Assembly (NCBI GenBank): GCA_035571515.1
Contig: DATNCQ010000042.1
Span: 1 to 64,000 of the forward strand
Source: Gp6-AA40 sp035571515
GTDB lineage: Bacteria > Acidobacteriota > Vicinamibacteria > Vicinamibacterales > UBA2999
Reading direction: 5' to 3'
Length of the DNA: 64,000 nt
A program made the translations under genes and the position numbers. This document shows, piece after piece, positions 42,629 to 50,286 of this stretch. Within the stretch, counting starts at the first letter, position 1. Each line of letters begins with the position of its first letter. The notes under the pieces were generated by a model. The model had not been told where the DNA came from, searched no databases, and saw only the letters and a list, made by a program, of their open reading frames with translations.

Positions 42629-42846
42629 GAGTTGGCCTCCTGAGCGGGTGGGGCTTACCCTGTGGGGAGCTCAGGTGGATCGGAGGGGCGCTAGCCCTAT
42701 TGCAAACCTGTCGCCCGCAGACTGGAGTGGAGTTCGTTCGTCACGGCCGCGCGATCGACGCAAGCTCGTCAACGCGACGACTAACGAATCACGTTCGCGA
42801 AATACGCGAATCGTAGGTGAGGGGCGCCGACCTTACGAACTCGACA

Positions 42847-44628
42847 TCATCGAAAGCGATAGCTTGTCCCTTCGACTTGCGACAACAGCGTCGACGGCGC
42901 GTCGGTGGCGCGCGCGCGTCCTTCGATCGCCGGCGCGACGGGCGAGTGCGTGGCCAGATAGTCGGCGAGGACGTCGTGCACCGTGACGTCGAGCCGGCGG
43001 GGGCTGGCGACGTTCTGCAGGCGGCACACCACGTTGTCGGGATCGCCCTCGCGTTCGCAGCCGAGCATCGTGTAGGTCCGGCGGCGATCGAGCAGCGCGC
43101 CCCGGATCTTCACCTGCCGCAGACGATCACCTGCTGGACGCGAGACAGTGAAAGTCATCTCGAGTCCCTTGAAGCGCACAAGCCATCCTCCGAAGCGCTT
43201 CGTGGCATCCTTCGCAAACGCGTTTTCCAGCTCCCTCTCGAGCCACTCCTCGATCTGCTGACCGGTGACGACGCCCGACTTGAGGACCGCATCGACCGGC
43301 AGCATGCTCCAGAGATAGTCGTTGGTGATCGCGGCCGCGCCGCCGGCAGGTGGTACGAGCGGCGGACAAAAACGGAACCCGTTCGACACCGCGAAGTCGG
43401 TCTGGAACTTCCACAGCAGCGCGTCGGTGATGAGGTTGTCCATCGGCGTCTCGATGACGTAGTAGCGCAGCAGCGGCGTGGTCGTGCTGCCGACGACGCG
43501 CTCGAGCTCGTTCCGGTACGGCGCCTTCGCCGCCGCCACCATCGTCCGCACGCCGGCATCTTCCGGATAGCGATCGGGGTCGACGTCGAGCAGCGCGTAC
43601 GTCTGCTCCTTGATCCGCCCGTCCTCGACGACGAGATCGAGCTTGCCGACAAACGACGCGAACGCACCGGGCTCGGTGACCTTCGCGTACCTCCCCTGCA
43701 GCGGCTCGCGGATCCGCTCGTGCGTGTCGGCGCCGAGGATGTAGTCGACGCCGCGCGCGTACGGCTGATTCGCCAGGTCCAGCTGCTGCGCGAGCCCCAT
43801 GTGCGAGAGGACGAAGACGAAGGCGCACGCCTCCCGGTCGCGAAGCGTCCTGACATGTCGCGCCAGGTCCTCGCGCGGATGCGTGAAGCGGATGCCGCGG
43901 GAATAGGCTGGAGACTGGCGCGTCGGCGTGAGCGGATCGTTGTAGCCGACGAAGCCGACCTTGACGCCGCCGAGGGTGAACGTGTGGAACGGCGGAAAGA
44001 TCGGCGCGGCGGCCGCGCCGTTCCGCGCCTCACCGTCGTGGAACATGTTCGCGCACACCTTCGCGGCCGAGTAGGCGTTCAGGTTTTCGATCATCGCCGC
44101 CTTGCCGTAGACGACCTCCCAGTTGCCCGGGAGCACGAGGTCGTAGGCGATGGCGTTGACGAGCGGCACCATCGCGCGTCCCTGCGAGAAGGACGCGACC
44201 GCGCTCCCCTGGAAGCAGTCGCCGCCGTCGACGACGAGCGTGTTCCCCGGATTCTGCCGACGCAGCGCATCGATCATCGACCGCAGCGTCGCGACGCCGC
44301 CGCGGCGCCTGAACACGGGCCTGCCGTCTTCCCAGAAGAACTCGTCGTGGATGTCGAGCTGCGCGTGGATGTCGGCGGTGTGGAGGATCGTCAGGTGCTG
44401 CGCGCGGCCCGCGCGGACGGCGCGAGCCTGCGCCGCCTGCGCCGCGTCGCCGTTGCCCTGCAGCCAGCGTGCGAGCGTCGGACCGGCGCCAAGACCGGCG
44501 CCGATTCGGGCAAGGCGCCCGAGGAACCCGCGCCGGCCAACCGGAGCCTCTGCTCCGGCTGGCAGGCGTGAGTCACCCTCGAAGGTCAGGCCAGCGCCTT
44601 TCCGTACAGCGCCAGGAGGCGGCTCCAT
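42847..44628 (-). CDS. Tat-exported SoxB/5'-nucleotidase-like metallophosphoesterase
   Basis: The protein has 593 residues. It has a metallophosphoesterase domain ('LTILHTADIHAQLDIHDEFF', 'VVDGGDCFQGSA', 'LSHMGLAQQ', 'DYILGADTHERI') and a 5'-nucleotidase C-terminal domain ('PMDNLITDALLWKF', 'LPVDAVLKSGVVTGQQIEEW'). The metal motif GNHE reads 'GNWEVVYG', as in SoxB ('GHWE'), not as in nucleotidases. A twin-arginine leader 'GRRGFLGRL' follows a Gly-Ala-rich start. No ATG, GTG or TTG lies between that leader and the ATG at 44628, so the gene would overlap the previous one by 43 bp. The N-terminus is uncertain. Confidence 0.85.
   Translation of the reverse strand: MEPPPGAVRKGAGLTFEGDSRLPAGAEAPVGRRGFLGRLARIGAGLGAGPTLARWLQGNGDAAQAAQARAVRAGRAQHLTILHTADIHAQLDIHDEFFWEDGRPVFRRRGGVATLRSMIDALRRQNPGNTLVVDGGDCFQGSAVASFSQGRAMVPLVNAIAYDLVLPGNWEVVYGKAAMIENLNAYSAAKVCANMFHDGEARNGAAAAPIFPPFHTFTLGGVKVGFVGYNDPLTPTRQSPAYSRGIRFTHPREDLARHVRTLRDREACAFVFVLSHMGLAQQLDLANQPYARGVDYILGADTHERIREPLQGRYAKVTEPGAFASFVGKLDLVVEDGRIKEQTYALLDVDPDRYPEDAGVRTMVAAAKAPYRNELERVVGSTTTPLLRYYVIETPMDNLITDALLWKFQTDFAVSNGFRFCPPLVPPAGGAAAITNDYLWSMLPVDAVLKSGVVTGQQIEEWLERELENAFAKDATKRFGGWLVRFKGLEMTFTVSRPAGDRLRQVKIRGALLDRRRTYTMLGCEREGDPDNVVCRLQNVASPRRLDVTVHDVLADYLATHSPVAPAIEGRARATDAPSTLLSQVEGTSYRFR
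44532..44562. repeat. short inverted repeat (CCGGAGC-AGAG-GCTCCGG)
   Basis: A perfect 7-bp palindrome with a 4-base loop in the 'PAGAEAPVG'-coding leader of the metallophosphoesterase, next to the end of the dienelactone hydrolase gene. It could be another dispersed repeat lying in an export leader. Confidence 0.45.
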
Positions 44629-45449
44629 GCTTTCTCGGCCTGCGGCTCGTTGTAGACACCCGAGTCGGGCGGGCACCAGCCGTGCGCGGCGCCGGTGTAG
44701 ACCTCGATCTCCGCGGGGAGCTTCGCCTTCGCGAACGTCTCCTTCAGCACGTTCTTCTCGTCGGGCGACCGCATGTCGTCGTTGGCGGCGATGGCGATGA
44801 GCAGCTGCGCCTTCGTCTTCGCGGCCTGCAGGTGCGGACTGTTCGGCATGTTGGTCACGAGTCCGCCGCCGTGGAACGAGGCGATCGCGCCGACGCGATC
44901 GGGCACCGCGGCCGCCGTGCGGAACGCAATCGGTCCGCCCATGCAGTACCCCTGCGTCCCCACCTTCCGGTTCCGCGCGACCGACGCCTGCATGTCGAGC
45001 CAGGCGATGAACGCCTTCGCATCGGTCATCTGCGTCGTCTCGCTCAGCGCCTGCGCGAGCGGCATCAGCTCCGGGATCGGCGTCGCCGAGCCCTGCGCCG
45101 CGGTGGGCGCTTTCTTGACGCGATAGAACGGATTCACGACGAGTACCGAGTAGCCGGTCTCGGCGAGCCGCTTGCCCATCTGCCGGAACGCCGGTCGCAG
45201 ACCGAAGATGTCCGGCCACACGAGCACGCCTGGCGCCGTGCCGGTCGACGGGTGGACGAAGTACGCGTCGCACGTGCCGTCCGGCGTCTTGATGGTGACG
45301 TCCGAATCGGTCACCGCGACGGCGTCGACCACCTTCGGCAGCATCATCATCACGCCTGCGCCGAGCAGGACGCCGAACTGCCGCCGCGTCACCATGCCGC
45401 GCGCGTCGAATTCCTTGAGATCGTCATCAAAATGATCCTGATCGCACAT
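44586..45449 (-). CDS. Tat-exported dienelactone hydrolase family protein
   Basis: The protein has 287 residues. The Tat leader 'TRRQFGVLLGAG' is at 21-32 after a 20-residue charged extension. The alpha/beta hydrolase of the dienelactone hydrolase family carries nucleophile Cys169 in 'GYCMGG', 'AANDDMRSP' for the acid and 'GAAHGWCPPD' for the His. It should hydrolyse a lactone or ester in the periplasm. It overlaps the metallophosphoesterase gene by 43 bp if that starts at 44628. The 5' side faces the 733-bp gene-free region. Confidence 0.9.
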   Translation of the reverse strand: MCDQDHFDDDLKEFDARGMVTRRQFGVLLGAGVMMMLPKVVDAVAVTDSDVTIKTPDGTCDAYFVHPSTGTAPGVLVWPDIFGLRPAFRQMGKRLAETGYSVLVVNPFYRVKKAPTAAQGSATPIPELMPLAQALSETTQMTDAKAFIAWLDMQASVARNRKVGTQGYCMGGPIAFRTAAAVPDRVGAIASFHGGGLVTNMPNSPHLQAAKTKAQLLIAIAANDDMRSPDEKNVLKETFAKAKLPAEIEVYTGAAHGWCPPDSGVYNEPQAEKAWSRLLALYGKALA

Positions 45450-46182
45450 GTTCGCTCCTTGTCGATGCTGGTCGCGCGGAAGACCGGCACGCGCGACGGT
45501 GACACTCTAGCGCAGATGTCGCTCGACCTGCCTGTGGCTCAGCTTCCGGCGGTTGACGTGCGTGGCAGGCGCTCGCGTGCGGGAGCCCGGGCGAGCGAAC
45601 GCTGAGAATGGTGACTGCGGGGGGCTGTGCCTTCGGGGCCCTGTACAGTGCAACGCGCGCCGGAAGTCGACTTGCCGCTTGCTGGTCGAAAACGCTTGCG
45701 CGTCTTCAGTTCAAGAACCCTTCGCTTCTCGTTCAGAAAGGTGCTTCCCGCTGCCACCCGCGAACATGCTTGCGCATCCCCACCGGCAACCACGCTCGAC
45801 ATCTTCCTGACTGAGAACCGTCGCGTTCCTTTTTCCGATCCTGCTACGCATCCTCGTCGGCAACGTCCGGCGCCTCCCCTTTCGAGGAAGCACTGTTCAC
45901 CGCCAACGAAGCTGCCTCACATTCCCGGACCCGCGAAGCTGGCTCGTCTTCTTCCGGCGCGCGCAGCGAGGGGGACTCTATGTGAGCGTCGCGGTGAGAT
46001 CAAGTACTTTCTGAAGCGCGCGCAAAAAAATTTGCACGCGCGTCGATGTTTCGACGGGTCGGATCCCCTAAGCGTGTGCGTCGCTCATTGATCTCCAACA
46101 CATGGCGAACGCGTTCGCGCCGCGCACGGCGATCGCGCGGTGAAACGATCATCGCTTCACGGTTATAGGAGAGACTTGGAGC
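45450..46182. other. 733-bp gene-free region with structured end
   Basis: No frame here looks like a real protein on either strand; the open frames are low in family-like signal and rich in Arg, Pro and Ser. The composition is pyrimidine-rich and distinct from its surroundings. The right end holds 'gcaaaaaaatttgc' in a hairpin (46016-46041, one mismatch), then 'cgtcga-tgtt-tcgacg', then the palindrome at 46105-46118. It could be the remnant of a lost gene, a structured RNA, or an insertion site. None can be shown from sequence alone. Confidence 0.5.
46105..46118. promoter_or_regulatory. 14-bp perfect palindrome upstream of carbonic anhydrase
   Basis: 'gcgaacgcgttcgc' is a perfect inverted repeat 64 bp before the carbonic anhydrase start, in the place of an operator. 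No matching regulator gene is adjacent. Confidence 0.4.
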
Positions 46183-46827
46183 ATGCTCTCGCAGCTGTTC
46201 GAGAACAACCGCCGATGGGCACGACGCGTCACCGCCCGAGACCCGCTCTTTTTCCGTTCGCTGGTGGCGCAGCAGTCTCCGCGCTATCTCTGGATCGGCT
46301 GCTCGGACAGCCGCGTGCCGGCCAACGAGATCGTCGGCCTGGCCCCGGGCGAGCTCTTCGTCCACCGCAACGTCGCCAACGTTGTCGTCCACTCCGATCT
46401 GAATTGCCTGTCGGTGCTGCAGTACGCCATCGATGTGCTGAAGGTCGAGCACGTGATCGTGTGCGGCCACTATGGGTGCGGCGGCGTCCGCGCCGCGTAC
46501 CTGAAGTCGCCGCTGGGGCTGATCGACAACTGGCTGTGCCACGTGCGGGACGTGCACGACCGGCACCGCGAGCTGGTCGAGCGCGGAGACGGCGACGAGG
46601 CCGCCATCGATCGCCTCTGCGAGCGCAACGTGATCGAGCAGGCGTCGCACGTGTGCGAGACGACCATCGTGCGCGACGCATGGCGGCGCGCGCAGCCGGT
46701 GGCGGTCCACGGCTGGATTTACGATCTGCGCGACGGACTCCTCCGGGATCTGCAATGCACCGCAACCGGGGCGACGGAGCCGGACGCCGCGCATCGAGGG
46801 ACCGCGAGCGCGCAGGTGAAAGGGTGA
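46183..46827 (+). CDS. can: beta-class carbonic anhydrase
   Basis: The protein has 214 residues, close to E. coli Can. The zinc ligands are Cys40, His96 and Cys99 ('WIGCSDSR', 'CGHYGCGG'), with the Asp42-Arg44 dyad. 'LFVHRNVANVV' and 'HGWIYDLRDGLL' complete the family signature. It interconverts CO2 and bicarbonate in the cytoplasm. A 'GGAGAG' site lies before the ATG. A 14-bp palindrome upstream may be its operator. Confidence 0.95.
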   Translation: MLSQLFENNRRWARRVTARDPLFFRSLVAQQSPRYLWIGCSDSRVPANEIVGLAPGELFVHRNVANVVVHSDLNCLSVLQYAIDVLKVEHVIVCGHYGCGGVRAAYLKSPLGLIDNWLCHVRDVHDRHRELVERGDGDEAAIDRLCERNVIEQASHVCETTIVRDAWRRAQPVAVHGWIYDLRDGLLRDLQCTATGATEPDAAHRGTASAQVKG

Positions 46828-46864
46828 ACCGAACGTTTGTGCTATTCTCCCGGCTGGCCGGCCA

Positions 46865-47350
46865 ATGACGAAGAGTTCCCGTCACGGTTGCGTCATCCTG
46901 GTGGTCAGCGCGTTGACGACCCTCGGTCTGTCCGCGCAAGGCACCGGGCGCCTCACGGGAAATCCGACACCGGGAACGCCGCAGCCCAATCCACCCAATC
47001 TGGCCGATCGGATCACGCTGACCGGATGCGTGCGATGGGCCGCGCCCGACGGCCGAGGATCCGTCCCGTCACAGGAGCTGAACACACCCAGCAGCTCGAC
47101 ATTCGTCCTGACCAACGCCGCGCGGGTGACGCGCGTTCCGCCTGGCACAGGCACATCGGATTCCGCGAAAAAACCGGCGAGCCAGACGTATCGGCTCTCG
47201 GCGCTCAACAGCGCGCTCGTCCCGTTCGTCGGTGCGCGAGTCGAGATTTCAGGCGAAATCGACGACCGTCCACCTCGCGAGGGAGCGGCGCCGACGCCAA
47301 CGCTCAACGTCGGATTCGTGCAGAGGCTGGGCAAGACACCATGCTCCTAA
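46865..47350 (+). CDS. secreted small OB-like protein
   Basis: The protein has 161 residues with a signal peptide (1-24). After a Pro-rich linker the domain 'RITLTGCVRW' ... 'FVLTNAARVTRVP' ... 'VPFVGARVEISGEID' fits a small beta-barrel family seen in Acidobacteria. The paralogue at 49866-50273 has the same 'VSGCL' and 'GEKVEVTG' strands. No function is known. No Shine-Dalgarno is evident. Confidence 0.7.
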   Translation: MTKSSRHGCVILVVSALTTLGLSAQGTGRLTGNPTPGTPQPNPPNLADRITLTGCVRWAAPDGRGSVPSQELNTPSSSTFVLTNAARVTRVPPGTGTSDSAKKPASQTYRLSALNSALVPFVGARVEISGEIDDRPPREGAAPTPTLNVGFVQRLGKTPCS

Positions 47351-47369
47351 AAGGGGCATAATCACCCAA

Positions 47370-47385
47370 CGAGACCGAGGTCTCG
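47370..47385 (+). promoter_or_regulatory. palindrome abutting a ribosome site
   Basis: 'cgagacc-ga-ggtctcg' is a perfect 7-bp inverted repeat just before 'GAGGAG' and the start of the cytochrome/copper gene. It could be an operator or a small hairpin near the ribosome site. Confidence 0.35.
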
Positions 47386-47397
47386 AGGAGTGTGAGT

Positions 47398-48789
47398 ATG
47401 CTGCGCTACGGATGGATCCTTCTGGTTCTCATCGTCGTGGGCGTGCTCGTCGCCACCGGGACGACAAAGGCGGAGGATGCGGCCGCCGCTCCGGTCACGT
47501 TCTCCAGGGACGTCCTGCCGATTCTCCAGAAAAATTGCCAGGCGTGTCATCGGCCCGGCCAGATTGCCCCGATGTCGCTGCTGACCTACGAAGAGGCGCG
47601 GCCGTGGGCGCGCGCGATCAAATTGCGGGTCGTCGCACGCGAGATGCCGCCGTGGTTCGCCGATCCGCAGCACGGATCGTTTGCCAACGATCGGTCGCTC
47701 GCGCAGGCCGACATCGACACAATCGCGAAGTGGGTTGACGGCGGCGCGCCGCAGGGCGATCCGAAGGACGCCCCGGCTCCCATCGAATGGACCGCTGACG
47801 GCTGGCAGCTGACGCCGGACGTCATCGTCAGGGCACCCGAGTTCCGCGTGCCCGCGCGTCCGCCGAAGAACGTCATCGAGTGGGCCACGGCGGTCATCCC
47901 GAGCGGATTCACGAAGGACACGTGGATTACCTCGTTCGAGATCAGGCCGAGCGACCTGACGGTCACGCACCACATCTGCGCGTCATTCGTGCCCCATCGC
48001 GAGGACGTCAAGTACTACGAGTGGAACTGGAGCGAGTCGCCCCGCGACGAGGAAGGCGTCGCGACGGATAAGGGCGCGACGCCAGGCGGTGCCGCCAATG
48101 GCGTCGAACAGGCGGTCGGCGTCCAGGGCTTTGCGGGCGGGTTCACCTGCTACGTTCCGGGCGTGCAGGCCGACGATTTCACGAAGGTCAACGCGGCCAA
48201 GCTGATTCCCGCCAACGCCGACATCTCGTTCGCGGTGCACTACACGCCGACCGGCAAGGAAGTCGTCGATCGGCCGCTGATTGGCTTCAGGGTGGCCGAC
48301 CAGCCGGCCGAGATGCAGTGGATTGGGTACGCGATCTCCGGGGCGAGCGCGGACTTCGCCATTCCGCCGCAGGAGGGGAACTACAAGAGTCCGCCGGCCG
48401 ATGTCGAGTTCGGAGCCGACGTCTGGCTCGTGCAGATGATGCCGCACATGCACCTGCGCGGGAAGGACATGACGTATCACCTGATCTATCCGGACGGCCG
48501 GGACGAGATCGTCCTGAACGTGCCGAAGTACGACTTCAACTGGCAGATCGTCTACAACCCGGTGAAGCCGATCTTCGCGCCCAAGGGCAGCAGGCTGCAC
48601 GTCGACGCGCACTTCAACAACTCCTCGTCGAACAAGTTCAACCCGGATCCCACTCGCACGGTGTATCGCGGACGAATGACGTGGGAGGAGATGATGAGCC
48701 CGTTCTTCTCGATCATCACGGACTCGAAGACGGATCCGAAGACGATCCTGAAGCTGCGCGGCCAGACGCGCATCGACAACGGCGCGTAG
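47398..48789 (+). CDS. secreted cytochrome c / copper-monooxygenase-like protein, second copy
   Basis: The protein has 463 residues from the ATG at 47398. 'GAGGAG' lies 8 bp upstream; the GTG two codons earlier is too close to it. It has a signal peptide (1-25) and a haem motif 'CQACH' at 47-51, the same position as in the 13497-14834 paralogue. 'RPGQIAPMSLLTYEEARPWA' and 'REMPPWFADPQHG' follow. Copper-type His clusters are 'VTHHICASF', 'AVHYTPTGKE' and 'MPHMHLRGKDM'. It is likely a periplasmic haem/copper oxidoreductase. It stands alone, whereas its paralogue is inside an operon. Confidence 0.88.
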   Translation: MLRYGWILLVLIVVGVLVATGTTKAEDAAAAPVTFSRDVLPILQKNCQACHRPGQIAPMSLLTYEEARPWARAIKLRVVAREMPPWFADPQHGSFANDRSLAQADIDTIAKWVDGGAPQGDPKDAPAPIEWTADGWQLTPDVIVRAPEFRVPARPPKNVIEWATAVIPSGFTKDTWITSFEIRPSDLTVTHHICASFVPHREDVKYYEWNWSESPRDEEGVATDKGATPGGAANGVEQAVGVQGFAGGFTCYVPGVQADDFTKVNAAKLIPANADISFAVHYTPTGKEVVDRPLIGFRVADQPAEMQWIGYAISGASADFAIPPQEGNYKSPPADVEFGADVWLVQMMPHMHLRGKDMTYHLIYPDGRDEIVLNVPKYDFNWQIVYNPVKPIFAPKGSRLHVDAHFNNSSSNKFNPDPTRTVYRGRMTWEEMMSPFFSIITDSKTDPKTILKLRGQTRIDNGA

Positions 48790-48805
48790 GCCCGCGGAAA
48801 GCGAA

Positions 48806-48833
48806 CGTAGGGGCCGACCTTCAGGTCGGCCCG
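48806..48833. repeat. palindromic GTAGGGG-type repeat, copy at the cytochrome gene end
   Basis: 'gtaggggccgaccttcaggt' continues into 'cggccc', giving a 'gggccgacc' / 'ggtcggccc' hairpin 16 bp after the stop. It may also serve as a terminator. Confidence 0.7.
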
Positions 48834-48946
48834 AACGCGACGAGTCTTTTCCGGATCGTCAGGCGGCGTTCTCCTCGACGAGTCGCTTCCGCGAGCCGGC
48901 CAAAGTCCTGACCGGCTACGACCCTAAACCCAGACTCTCCAGGGCC

Positions 48947-49405
48947 TCATAACGCGAATTGCCGCAAGTGGTGATCCGTGTGTTTGTACGCCCAGCGCTG
49001 CCAGTCAGCAACCGACATGGCGCCGAAGACACCATGCGCGGGCTCGAGAGGCTGTGCGTGAGCCGCGGCCAGTGCTTCCAGGCCGGCGATAACGCGCGTC
49101 AAGTCACGGGCGAAATCCGTGGGTCGTGTCCCGTCGAGCCTCGGATCGTGCTGAGGGTTCGTCTTCCACCCGTGCGGCCACCGAATCGGTGTCCAGAGGC
49201 CGAACCATCTGACGATCGGTCGGCGGCGCAGTGGGACGGCTCGGGCACGTGGTCGAGTACGGAGGACCATTTCGCACGCATCGCCGAGGTGGCAGAGCAT
49301 CTCGTGCGGTGTCAGCGTCCCCCAGCGACGCTCCGCCGCCGGCGTCAACGCCTGCAGGCGACGGACGAGCGATGCGAGGACAGCAGGCTCGGCGACGGTC
49401 TTCAA
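48947..49405 (-). CDS. DinB/DUF1569-like protein
   Basis: The protein has 152 residues. I choose the TTG at 49405 because relatives of this family begin 'MKTLADP', and the sequence here is 'LKTVAEPAVLASLVRRLQAL'. The frame stays open further upstream, with no ribosome site at those alternatives. 'RWGTLTPHEMLCHLGDACEM' and 'YKHTDHHLRQF' give the His pattern of DinB-like four-helix metalloproteins. Function unknown. Confidence 0.7.
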   Translation of the reverse strand: MKTVAEPAVLASLVRRLQALTPAAERRWGTLTPHEMLCHLGDACEMVLRTRPRARAVPLRRRPIVRWFGLWTPIRWPHGWKTNPQHDPRLDGTRPTDFARDLTRVIAGLEALAAAHAQPLEPAHGVFGAMSVADWQRWAYKHTDHHLRQFAL

Positions 49406-49527
49406 GGGTGCACGGGGGTCAATCGATGCGAGTGTACGTAAGCTCGAGATCCCCCTCCCACGACACACCGTCCTTCGAATGTTGGCCCTTGCCAACGATC
49501 GTGCGGCTCACCGCAGCATGTCCCCCC

Positions 49528-49854
49528 TCATAAAGGAGGAAGCCACATCACCGAGCTGTTGTCGGAGCTCTTGATGTGCGTGGCCATCCACCTGCGGGCC
49601 CACGCGATCCGTGCCTCCACGTCGGCTCTCGTGAGCCCCAGCTCGCCCAAGCGAATCCGAGCCTGGGCTTCAGTAACGGGCTTCGGGGCGGCGAGCGGCC
49701 CGAGGTTGTCGTTTGGTAGATCGACTTCCAGAACGAAGAAGCGCTCTTCGGTGTGGGTGTTGGTCTCAACCCGATACGCGACCACCGGAAAGCGATCGAA
49801 CGGATTCTTCGAAGGCTTGGTGTCCAGGTCTTCGTGCATATCGGTACCGCTCAT
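49528..49854 (-). CDS. small hypothetical protein
   Basis: The protein has 108 residues, cytoplasmic. I do not recognise it. 'PVVAYRVETNTHTEERFFVL' is followed by a helical end 'LTRADVEARIAWARRWMATH', which resembles the tail of a helix-hairpin domain. A second ATG at 49839 is possible. It is 11 bp after the stop of the secreted OB-like gene and may share its transcript. Confidence 0.6.
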   Translation of the reverse strand: MSGTDMHEDLDTKPSKNPFDRFPVVAYRVETNTHTEERFFVLEVDLPNDNLGPLAAPKPVTEAQARIRLGELGLTRADVEARIAWARRWMATHIKSSDNSSVMWLPPL

Positions 49855-49865
49855 CGTTCGAGGCG

Positions 49866-50273
49866 TCAGCCGCAGCTGGACGCGACCGTCTTGACCGATT
49901 TCACGTCGAGGTGCGGAACGCGGTCCGGCGGTTCCTCGGGTGACGGCTGCGCCGATGCCGGCTGCCAGTCGGTCCGGCCCGTCACCTCCACCTTCTCTCC
50001 CGCGCGCGGACCGAGGTTCCCGCCTCCGTCGAGGATCCACTTCTTCGGCATCGCGGGCGCCGACGCAGGGGCGGGGTCGGGCAGACGCTTGCCGTCGATC
50101 GAGACGACGCGGCCGTCGTCGACCGCGTAGCCGGCATATCCGTTGCGCAACAGGCATCCCGAGACGACGAACTCGCGCTTGCCGTCATCGGGAGCCGCGG
50201 TCTGCTGAACGGCGAGTGTTGATACCGGGATGCCGAGTGTGAGGGCAACAACGACGAACCGGAATTGCTTCAT
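49866..50273 (-). CDS. secreted small OB-like protein, second copy
   Basis: The protein has 135 residues with a signal peptide (1-21). 'FVVSGCLLRNGYAGYAVDDG' and 'GPRAGEKVEVTGRTDWQP' match the strand order of the 46865-47350 protein, so the two are distant paralogues. A C-terminal Cys ('VASSCG') could pair with the Cys in 'SGCL'. Function unknown. The BNR-propeller gene lies 13 bp upstream on the same strand. Confidence 0.7.
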   Translation of the reverse strand: MKQFRFVVVALTLGIPVSTLAVQQTAAPDDGKREFVVSGCLLRNGYAGYAVDDGRVVSIDGKRLPDPAPASAPAMPKKWILDGGGNLGPRAGEKVEVTGRTDWQPASAQPSPEEPPDRVPHLDVKSVKTVASSCG

Positions 50274-50286
50274 ACAGCCACTCCCG

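Noticed and set aside
42629..42846. c-di-GMP or other riboswitch upstream of the Ig-repeat gene
   Set aside because: Some 'gcaaacctgtcg'-like bases are present, but on the wrong strand and without the required core.
45627..46091. 154-residue frame in the gene-free region
   Set aside because: No ribosome site, no recognisable fold, Arg/Pro/Ser-rich content and overlap with hairpins.
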